Source: a bacterium (GTDB lineage: Bacteria > Patescibacteria > ABY1 > BM507 > VMTK01). Taken from it: a stretch of 9,992 nt of DNA. Below the pieces are notes generated by a model. It was not told where the DNA came from. It worked only from the letters and a program-made list of their open reading frames with translations, and did not search any database. Location of the stretch: the NCBI GenBank assembly GCA_030641105.1, contig DAOWHZ010000032.1:1-9992 (forward strand), written 5' to 3'. Shown here one piece after another: positions 1-5,891 of the stretch (its first letter is position 1; every line of letters begins with the position of its first letter). Made by a program: the position numbers and the translations under genes.

Positions 1-3000
1 ATTAATGATCAAGGCACCCCATATTCCAGTGATGATGTATTATACACCAACATTTATTTAATGTCCTACAATCAGGACGCTGAACCAGCTACTATTGCTA
101 TTGTTAATCAATTACTGCAGCACTGGCATTTTAACACTGATCTGCCAGATGTTGGCCAGTGCGTTGACGCAGAAGGCAATTTAGGCGATGTTTGTTTAAT
201 TGACCCGGAATGCCCGACAGGCGAATACTGCAACAGCGCTAAAGCCAAAGTTACCAGAGATACAATTAGAATGGCCAGAATGAAAGATATTGATTTATTA
301 TTAGAGCAATACAAGACAGAACATGGCCATTATCTCAAGTTAGAAGCCGGCACTTATGTGCCTCGGGCAACTATTTCAGTCTGGCCAAGCTGGCAGGAAA
401 CATTAGGCCAGGCATTAGGCGCTGAACTGCCAATAGATCCGATTAATAGATTAGCTGATTGCGCTGGCTATGATCCGATTACTTGCTGGAATGAACAAAC
501 CCATGAGTTTGCCTGGATAACGGGCCTGAATAATCCAGCCGGCCCTGTCCAGCCAGCCGGCAATTATGTTTTTGTTTATAGATATGGCTCATATAATCTT
601 TGCGCTGGCATGGAAACCAGTTATCCTAATGTTGCGCCATTTGACTGTTTACTGCGAGTCATAGATAATAATCCTCCGCGGATTACCGGAGCTAATTTTG
701 TCGGCCTGCCAAAACAGGAATTTATCGGCTATTTTAGCGCTAGTGACGCTGATGAAGACACTTTGACTTGTAATATAAGTTTAATCAATCCTAACAATAG
801 CAATGACTGGGTTAATACTTATCAGTGGCAATGGGATGGCGGGGAAAGTAATTTTATTATTAGAAGTACAGCAGTGCCGGGGCATTATGAAATATACGCG
901 GCTCAAGCCGGCAATGCCAGTGTTCCTGGATTATACCAAGTAGAAATTACCATTGATGATAATCAGGGAGAAATAAACAGCGTGGTTTCAGAAATTTTTG
1001 ATATTACAATTGGCAGCCATGCTATGACACTGGACAATGATAGCAGAACCATAATAATTGGACAAACATTAACTTTAAATTTAACCGGCACGGACGCAAG
1101 CTTGAATCCTCTTATTCAGTTATATTTTAACAGCGCTGCTCTAGATGGCCTGCCTATTAGTTTGGAAGCTGAATTAAATTCACATGGCTTTACCATAGTT
1201 GGAATGGATTTATTTGAAGCATATCCTAATAATGATATTCAGCAAACAGGCAATTATATTATTAATGTTTATGCTTTAGATCCAACAACTAATGCCCGCG
1301 TTGATTCGTTTTTTGATGTAACCATAGAAAACAACCCGCCGGTTATTAATAGTTTGACTGCTAATTATGTTGATGGAACTAATGAGATCTGCCAGCCGCC
1401 GAACAACTGTGATTTTATGATTGATAATACAGAAGCCGCCAGCATACAGGTTGATGCCATTGATAATGATTTAGGCCATACAGCGCAATATAGTTTAGTT
1501 AATAATCCTGAAAATGCTTTAACTATTGATGTGAACACAGGCGTGATTACCGGTTTTGAAAATCTAAATTTTCAGAATCTTATTGAAGCGGATTATGATG
1601 TAGAAGTCAGGGTTAGCGACCGATATTGCGCTAATTCTCAAGAAGCAGAGTGTTCTGCCGCTGTAATTTTCACTATTACAGTTGACAAATGGTGTTCTGT
1701 GGATACAACAGACCCGGGATATGTTAACGCCCTGCATAGGCAAACTTCTACCTCATTTGAGCTTTATCAAGGCCAGACATATCCTAATGATTTAATGTCT
1801 GCCTTGGGTTTTCCTGCCCCGCCGCCAGCGCCAGGCAGCTGCTCTAAAATAGGCAATGCTTCTTCCACGATTATTGCCAGCGGCGTAACTTCTGACAAAG
1901 CCATTGTTTTTGTAATTGACACATCAGGCAGCATGAACGGGCAGTTTTTACCTCCAAAATGCGTAAATAAAGGCACTTTTTGGTGGCCTGATTGCCAAAA
2001 AACTCCGGCCTATTATGGTGATTTAACTTTTTGGTGTATATGGGATGGTTCAGATTGTGTGCCGTCGTTGGGCCCTGAACCGATTGATTATGCCAAAACA
2101 GCGCTGATAGATACTATTAATGATTTGCACGCAAAAGTTCAAGATTTACCTGAAGAAGTAAGCATTAATGTTGGCTTAATAAGGTTTAGCAGTAATGTTA
2201 GTTACAAAGACCTAGGAGATATTAGCAGTGTTGCCCACAAAAACAATCTTATAGATAGTGTAAATGGCTATTCAGCTAATGGCGGAACCCATACTTTAAA
2301 CGCTTTAAACAGGGCGGAAACAATGTTACTTGGCTCAGCCGCGAATGAAAAAATTGTTATTTTATTAAGCGACGGCGTTCCCACTGATACACAAAGCATA
2401 GGCCATTGTATTTGCTTTGATGCATGCTGTCCTTTTTGTGGCTGCCCATGCCCTGCAGCAAACAGGGATCCCTGTAAGGGTTGTGGCGGCGGCAGCTGTT
2501 TTGCTAAAGACACTTTTATTACAATAGCAGATAGCAGTAAGAAATTTATTCAAGATATAAAAACCGGCGATAAAATTCTTGCCTGGGATTTTAAAAAACA
2601 AAAAGCGGTTCCAGCTAAAGTAGGCGGCACATGGTCAGGCCCGCATAGTGATATGTATATTATTAACAGTAAGATTAAAGTAACTTCTGAACATCCGTTT
2701 TGGACAAAAGAATCTGGATGGGCCGCTATTAATCCTTTACAGACATTTAAAAAACATGGTTGGGCGCCATCACAGTTAAAGGTTGGCCAGCATTTAATGG
2801 ATGCTCATGGCAATTATACTAAGATTATCAGCATTGATAGTAATTATGGCGAAGTTACAACCTATAATTTAGTGGATGTGCAGGGTTATAATAATTATTT
2901 TGCTGAAAATATGCTTGTGCATAATAAAGGCCCAGCTACCTATAATAATAAATCTGATTTTAAAATAGCTGTCACTGTTCAAACCGAGTGCTTAGATTCC

Positions 3001-3522
3001 GGCTGTGGAAACTGTGCAGGGGCGTGTGATGATTCTGATTGCGATATTAGTCCAACAACATATTGCTCTTACTGGTCAAATCCCGATTGCGACATCTCAA
3101 GTAATACTGCCACTCAAGCGGAAGCTTTAAAAAATTTAGATTTTACAGTTTATACTATTTATTATGACACAGGAAGCGACAGCGATGCGGATAATATGTG
3201 CGATTGGTCAAGCGATCCTGATTGCCCTGTTGGCGGGACTTACGCTTTTAATGGCGATGATATTGAAGCTTTATTTGAAAGCGTTATAGAAGGAATTTTC
3301 AGCAAGCCGGAGAAACCAGTGGAAATTAATAATATAGATGTGCCTTTTGACTTTATTGAGAGTGAATTATTAGAAATATTATATGGCTGGGTTGGGTTAG
3401 ACAGTTACTTAAGCTGTACTGATAATAATGTAAGTTTATGGGTTAATGATTTTCCCGGCGGAGGCGCGGTTACTATTGAAAATACAGAATTTGATTACTG
3501 TGAGCCATTGCTTCATCCATAG
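1..3522 (+). CDS. Large secreted surface protein: pilin-like region, cadherin/Ig-like repeats and a vWA domain interrupted by a Hint domain (5' partial)
   Basis: The frame is open to base 1 with no stop. The Met at 61 has no ribosome binding site before it, so the gene almost certainly starts upstream. Codons are numbered from base 1. Codons 83-200 resemble the soluble part of type IV pilin/GspG proteins (TRDTIRMARMKDIDLLLEQY, then GHY). Codons about 220-563 look like cadherin/Ig-type beta repeats, with NNPP boundaries near bases 667 and 1330. A vWA domain runs from about base 1891 to 3306. Its MIDAS is complete: DTSGS at D640, Thr763 in GGT, and Asp791 in LLSDG. After that third motif come a cysteine-rich stretch, a Hint domain (2497-2925) and a second cysteine-rich stretch, and then the vWA fold resumes (FTVYTIYYD, DDIEALFESVIEGIF). 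The protein is probably exported and metal-dependent in adhesion, but its signal peptide lies outside the window and its ligand is unknown. The vWA and Hint calls are firm; the pilin-like and cadherin-like calls are by resemblance. Confidence 0.9.
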   Translation: MNDQGTPYSSDDVLYTNIYLMSYNQDAEPATIAIVNQLLQHWHFNTDLPDVGQCVDAEGNLGDVCLIDPECPTGEYCNSAKAKVTRDTIRMARMKDIDLLLEQYKTEHGHYLKLEAGTYVPRATISVWPSWQETLGQALGAELPIDPINRLADCAGYDPITCWNEQTHEFAWITGLNNPAGPVQPAGNYVFVYRYGSYNLCAGMETSYPNVAPFDCLLRVIDNNPPRITGANFVGLPKQEFIGYFSASDADEDTLTCNISLINPNNSNDWVNTYQWQWDGGESNFIIRSTAVPGHYEIYAAQAGNASVPGLYQVEITIDDNQGEINSVVSEIFDITIGSHAMTLDNDSRTIIIGQTLTLNLTGTDASLNPLIQLYFNSAALDGLPISLEAELNSHGFTIVGMDLFEAYPNNDIQQTGNYIINVYALDPTTNARVDSFFDVTIENNPPVINSLTANYVDGTNEICQPPNNCDFMIDNTEAASIQVDAIDNDLGHTAQYSLVNNPENALTIDVNTGVITGFENLNFQNLIEADYDVEVRVSDRYCANSQEAECSAAVIFTITVDKWCSVDTTDPGYVNALHRQTSTSFELYQGQTYPNDLMSALGFPAPPPAPGSCSKIGNASSTIIASGVTSDKAIVFVIDTSGSMNGQFLPPKCVNKGTFWWPDCQKTPAYYGDLTFWCIWDGSDCVPSLGPEPIDYAKTALIDTINDLHAKVQDLPEEVSINVGLIRFSSNVSYKDLGDISSVAHKNNLIDSVNGYSANGGTHTLNALNRAETMLLGSAANEKIVILLSDGVPTDTQSIGHCICFDACCPFCGCPCPAANRDPCKGCGGGSCFAKDTFITIADSSKKFIQDIKTGDKILAWDFKKQKAVPAKVGGTWSGPHSDMYIINSKIKVTSEHPFWTKESGWAAINPLQTFKKHGWAPSQLKVGQHLMDAHGNYTKIISIDSNYGEVTTYNLVDVQGYNNYFAENMLVHNKGPATYNNKSDFKIAVTVQTECLDSGCGNCAGACDDSDCDISPTTYCSYWSNPDCDISSNTATQAEALKNLDFTVYTIYYDTGSDSDADNMCDWSSDPDCPVGGTYAFNGDDIEALFESVIEGIFSKPEKPVEINNIDVPFDFIESELLEILYGWVGLDSYLSCTDNNVSLWVNDFPGGGAVTIENTEFDYCEPLLHP
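2497..2925 (+). other. Hint (intein / BIL-type) domain, 143 codons, inside the vWA domain
   Basis: The domain starts at Cys833 (CFAKDTFITIAD) and continues with QDIKTGDKILAW, the usual N-terminal Hint block. The block B motif TxxH is TSEH at 2683-2694. The C-terminal block reads YNNYFAENMLVHN, ending in His974-Asn975. These residues are the ones inteins use for the N-S acyl shift and for asparagine cyclisation. The next residue is Lys976 (2926-2928), not Cys, Ser or Thr, so classical splicing is not expected. That pattern fits bacterial intein-like (type A BIL) domains, which can cleave at either end. At 143 residues there is no room for a homing endonuclease. The presence of a Hint domain is clear; which reaction it performs is inference. 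Confidence 0.88.
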
Positions 3523-3567
3523 TTTGGGGTTATAAAACAAATAGCCACAAATTTAAATGTTTGATTA

Positions 3568-3616
3568 TCCCCGCCTCGTCAGAGTCCCCTGACGGGAGAC
3601 TCTGACGAGGCGGGGA
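3568..3616. repeat. GC-rich perfect hairpin between two surface-protein genes
   Basis: The arms 3568-3586 and 3598-3616 are perfectly complementary over 19 bp, and ccc/ggg inside the 11-nt loop can pair as well. The sequence is far richer in GC than its surroundings. It begins 45 nt after one stop codon and ends 8 nt before the next start codon. No T-run follows on either strand, so it is not a standard intrinsic terminator. The right arm carries gaggcgggg, the only purine-rich stretch that could act as a ribosome binding site for the gene at 3625. It may be a dispersed palindromic repeat, a protective 3' end structure, or a translational control hairpin. Confidence 0.8.
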
Positions 3617-3624
3617 AAATAATT

Positions 3625-4476
3625 ATGAATAAATCAGTAAAAATAATATTAATACTATCAATTCTAATTACAATAATCGCATTGTTTTTTGTTGTTTACA
3701 AAAATACAGATATTATAAATAAAAAAAGAACAGTTGACACAGATAATCATGCTGCGGCTCCGATATCAATTAGCCAAAAAATACAAGCCATTGAGCAAAA
3801 ATACGAATCTATTAAGAATCAACATGCTAAAGAAATAAAAATCAATAATGAAATCTATGAATTAGCGTTAGAAAAAAACAACAAAGAATTATGCTTGTTT
3901 ATGTCTAATAATAGAAGCAGGGATATTTGCGTTAAGCATATTGCTTTACAGCTTATTGACACAAATTTATGCCAAGCCATCAGCGATCAAGAAGAGCAAG
4001 CCGATTGCTTAAATCAAGTAATTTTAGCTAAAGCTGAAAATAATAAAACCCTGTTGCTTTGCGATCAAATTACAGATGAAATGTTGCAATTAACATGCTT
4101 GGAAAGAATAATTACCCAAGGTATTGCCGCGGATGATTGCCAACAGATACCTTTGCGCTATTCGCCAAGAACACCTGAAAATGATCAGGAAGTTGAATTA
4201 AGAGATTTATGCGTTAGTAAAGTTTTACACAAGCAAGCAGTTGCTGATAATAATGAAGCATTATGCGAGAAAATACCTTTGCGCTATATTAAAGCTAAAT
4301 GTCTGGGCAAACTAAAATCCATTCCGCTTGATTCTGACTCTGATAATGACGGCCTGAATTATTATGAGGAAATTATTTATGATACTAATCCAGACATAGC
4401 TGATACTGACAACGATGGTTTTTTGGATGGCGAGGAAGTAAAGGACGGCTATAATCCAAAAGGGGAGGGGAGGTAA
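3625..4476 (+). CDS. Membrane-anchored protein with five cysteine-pair repeats and a C-terminal thrombospondin type 3-like D-x-D-x-DG segment
   Basis: The 283-residue protein begins with a short basic end and one hydrophobic segment at about residues 5-25, suggesting an N-in membrane anchor or uncleaved signal. Residues 48-85 look helical and charged. Ten cysteines follow at 90/102, 116/128, 146/158, 172/196 and 214/226. Four pairs are exactly 12 apart and the fourth is 24 apart, so this is a helical repeat with one 12-residue insertion. The fourth and fifth repeats share C..IPLRY. Residues 236-283 contain SDSDNDGL and DTDNDGFLDGEE, the pattern of thrombospondin type 3 / EF-hand-like calcium loops, with NP following each. 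Similar C-x(n)-C repeat proteins occur in CPR and DPANN genomes. The function is unknown. It probably follows its upstream neighbour in one transcript, and the terminator at 4541 closes the unit. Confidence 0.85.
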   Translation: MNKSVKIILILSILITIIALFFVVYKNTDIINKKRTVDTDNHAAAPISISQKIQAIEQKYESIKNQHAKEIKINNEIYELALEKNNKELCLFMSNNRSRDICVKHIALQLIDTNLCQAISDQEEQADCLNQVILAKAENNKTLLLCDQITDEMLQLTCLERIITQGIAADDCQQIPLRYSPRTPENDQEVELRDLCVSKVLHKQAVADNNEALCEKIPLRYIKAKCLGKLKSIPLDSDSDNDGLNYYEEIIYDTNPDIADTDNDGFLDGEEVKDGYNPKGEGR

Positions 4477-4491
4477 GAGGTAAGAGGTAAG
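4471..4491 (+). repeat. Three tandem copies of the heptamer aggtaag over the stop codon
   Basis: The heptamer aggtaag occurs three times back to back, followed by degenerate copies (aagttag, aagtgat) to about 4505. The first copy contains the TAA stop of the preceding gene. A repeat unit of 7 would shift the frame if copy number changed, but the stop lies in the first copy, so the protein end is protected. Confidence 0.7.
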
Positions 4492-4540
4492 AAGTTAGAA
4501 GTGATAGAGTTTTGTTATAAGATTTGATTTTATAACTATT

Positions 4541-4569
4541 AAGCCATTGCTTTTAAGGCAATGGTTTTT
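4541..4569 (+). terminator. Rho-independent terminator after the cysteine-repeat gene
   Basis: The arms aagccattgc (4541-4550) and gcaatggttt (4558-4567) form a stem of up to 10 bp with one G-U pair, closed by a 7-nt loop. The run ttttt at 4565-4569 follows the stem core. Upstream, gttataa/ttataac (4514-4520 / 4530-4536) forms a weaker second hairpin. The position, 65 nt after the stop and just before a promoter, suits transcription ending here. Confidence 0.8.
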
Positions 4570-4580
4570 AAATTTTAAAC

Positions 4581-4609
4581 TTGCTTTTTTCACCACATAT
4601 TGTTATAAT
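4581..4609 (+). promoter_or_regulatory. Sigma-70-type promoter for lepB with extended -10
   Basis: A consensus TATAAT (4604-4609) is preceded by TGt, giving an extended -10. TTGCTT (4581-4586) lies 17 nt upstream as a moderate -35 box (3 of 6 matches). Transcription would start near 4616 and leave a leader of about 108 nt before the lepB start. It lies directly after a terminator, which supports lepB being a separate unit. Confidence 0.7.
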
Positions 4610-4624
4610 GCTGTTAATAGAATC

Positions 4625-4709
4625 AAAATAATAAAATAAGGAAAATAAGATATTATTTTTGATTTCTCTTGTTTTCTTTTTGTTCTTCTTGTTCTTATTT
4701 TATTATTTT
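4625..4709. repeat. Inverted repeat in the lepB leader
   Basis: aaaataataaaataag (4625-4640) is perfectly complementary to 4694-4709 over 16 bp. The 53-nt loop is rich in pyrimidines and contains gttctt/ttcttgtt words. The arms are almost pure A/T and lie wholly within the predicted transcript leader, ending 14 nt before the start codon. The structure could expose or hide the start region, or it could be an AT-rich member of the intergenic repeat set. Confidence 0.65.
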
Positions 4710-4723
4710 TCTTATTTCAACCT

Positions 4724-5287
4724 ATGTTAAGAAATTTTTTCACTTTCACTTTTGAATTAATTAAAGTAGTGGTTATATCACTACTAATAATAATACCGAT
4801 TAGGTATTTTTTAATTCAGCCGTTTTATGTTAAAGGCGCTTCAATGGAGCCGAATTTTTATGATCATGAATATTTAATTATTGATGAAATCAGTTATCGT
4901 TTTAATGATCCTGAAAGAGGCGATATTGTGGTGTTCCGCTACCCTCGTAATCCCCAGGAATATTTTATCAAAAGAATAATTGGCCTGCCAAACGAAAGAA
5001 TTCAAATTAAAGATAGTGATATTTATATTTATAACCAAGATAATCCAGATGGCATAAAATTAAAAGAGCCATATTTAACGTCAGGCACTAAAACTTACAG
5101 TATGAACGAGGGAATAATCAGCTTAGATAGAGATGAGTATTATATTTTAGGAGATAATCGCTCCTCTTCTAAAGATTCACGCAGCTTCGGACCGGTTAAT
5201 AGAAGTTTTATTATTGGCAAGGTTTTGTTGCGCGGATGGCCTTTTGACCGTATTAATTTATTTGAAACACCTGAATATAGTTTTTAG
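4724..5287 (+). CDS. lepB: Signal peptidase I
   Basis: This is the membrane-bound type I signal peptidase that cuts signal peptides from exported proteins on the outer face of the membrane, using a Ser-Lys dyad. The 187 residues are typical of the short bacterial form with a single N-terminal membrane segment (about residues 12-31). Box B is GASMEPNF with nucleophile Ser40. Box D is RGDIVVFRYP followed by YFIKRIIGLP, with general base Lys83. Box E is YILGDNRSSSKDSRSFGPV. All catalytic elements are intact. There is no Shine-Dalgarno sequence before the ATG; the leader is AT-rich and can fold. The two preceding genes encode likely exported proteins, so its substrates may be close by, but it has its own promoter. 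Confidence 0.96.
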   Translation: MLRNFFTFTFELIKVVVISLLIIIPIRYFLIQPFYVKGASMEPNFYDHEYLIIDEISYRFNDPERGDIVVFRYPRNPQEYFIKRIIGLPNERIQIKDSDIYIYNQDNPDGIKLKEPYLTSGTKTYSMNEGIISLDRDEYYILGDNRSSSKDSRSFGPVNRSFIIGKVLLRGWPFDRINLFETPEYSF

Positions 5288-5323
5288 AATTCATACTATG
5301 CTAATAATGCGAATTGCTAATGG

Positions 5324-5433
5324 ATACTATGCTAATATAGCGAATAAATGCAAATCTGCGAATTGCGAATACATAAATGAACAATATTCGCAATTCGTTA
5401 TATTTGCATTTATTCGCTATATTAGCATAGTAT
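5324..5433. repeat. Long two-tier inverted repeat between lepB and the GxxExxY gene
   Basis: The outer arms 5324-5355 and 5402-5433 are perfectly complementary over 32 bp. Inside them, 5359-5371 and 5385-5397 are perfectly complementary over 13 bp (cgaattgcgaata). The first 13 nt of the left arm (atactatgctaat) also occur directly at 5293-5305, and gcgaattgc occurs at 5309-5317 and 5358-5366, so the element seems built by duplication. The right arm ends 5 nt before the GxxExxY start codon. A copy of that arm with 29 of 32 bases identical lies after the gene at 5856-5887. Confidence 0.9.
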
Positions 5434-5438
5434 AATAT

Positions 5439-5831
5439 ATGAAGCAAGAGTTAATTTATGGTGATTTATCATACGAAATAAATGGTATATTATTTGAAGT
5501 TCATAATGAATTAGGTAGACATTGCAATGAAAAACAGTATGGCGATCTATTTGAGAAAAAATTAAAAACGAATGGTATAAAATATGAAAGAGAAAAAATT
5601 ATACCCTCGTCATTTGAGGGTGAAAAATTTGGCAGAAATAGAGTCGACTTTATAATTGAAGATAAAATTATAATAGAGATAAAATTAAAGAGAGTGATAG
5701 CCAGAGATGATTACTATCAAGTGTTAAGATATCTTAAGGCATTTAAAAAGAAATTGGGTTTAATTATAAATTTTAGAGAAAAATTTCTTCAACCAAAAAG
5801 AGTATTAAATTCTGAAATTAAAAATTATTAA
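5439..5831 (+). CDS. GxxExxY family protein (PD-(D/E)XK nuclease-like fold)
   Basis: The 130 residues match the GxxExxY family, common and often multicopy in Patescibacteria, whose biochemical role is not established. The signature segment is LGRHCNEKQYGD (25-36): Glu31 and Tyr34 are kept while the usual second Gly is His28. A nuclease-like core is visible as VDFIIEDKIIIEIKLK, with Asp70, Glu80 and Lys82 in D...ExK arrangement, followed by Gln94 in YYQVLRYLKA and by LGLIINFREKFLQPKRV. The active-site residues are therefore intact. Residues 56-63 (PSSFEGEK) are encoded by a small palindrome. There is no Shine-Dalgarno sequence; the start lies 5 nt after the right arm of a long inverted repeat. 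Repeats on both sides suggest the gene and its borders arrived or moved as a unit. Confidence 0.88.
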   Translation: MKQELIYGDLSYEINGILFEVHNELGRHCNEKQYGDLFEKKLKTNGIKYEREKIIPSSFEGEKFGRNRVDFIIEDKIIIEIKLKRVIARDDYYQVLRYLKAFKKKLGLIINFREKFLQPKRVLNSEIKNY

Positions 5832-5855
5832 TAAGATATTATTAGCAATTTGCAG

Positions 5856-5887
5856 ATTTGCATTTATTAGCTAGATTAGCATATTAT
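5856..5887 (+). repeat. 32-nt direct copy of the repeat arm, downstream of the GxxExxY gene
   Basis: The sequence differs from 5402-5433 at only 3 of 32 positions and has the same orientation, so the GxxExxY gene lies between direct repeats 454 nt apart. Because 5402-5433 is itself one arm of an inverted repeat, this copy is also an imperfect inverted repeat of 5324-5355. It ends 4 nt before the hisS start codon and so fills most of the 60-nt gap. Confidence 0.85.
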
Positions 5888-5891
5888 TTTT

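Noticed and set aside
61..63. Met at 61 as the start of the large surface protein
   Set aside because: The same frame is open back to base 1, no Shine-Dalgarno sequence precedes the ATG, and no signal peptide follows it. It is better treated as internal to a gene entering the window.
3568..3616. GC-rich hairpin as a rho-independent terminator
   Set aside because: No T-run follows the stem on either strand.
5293..5433. CRISPR-like array from repeated words near the GxxExxY gene
   Set aside because: The repeats are inverted arms and degenerate words without regular spacing or unique spacers, and no cas genes are present.
5431..5436. TATAAT just before the GxxExxY start as a promoter
   Set aside because: It lies 2 nt from the ATG with no -35 box at usable spacing, so transcription would start inside the gene. 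It belongs to the repeat arm.
5858..5887. TTGCAT and TATTAT before hisS as a promoter
   Set aside because: With 18-nt spacing the start of transcription would fall at or after the ATG, and the sequence is explained as a repeat copy.
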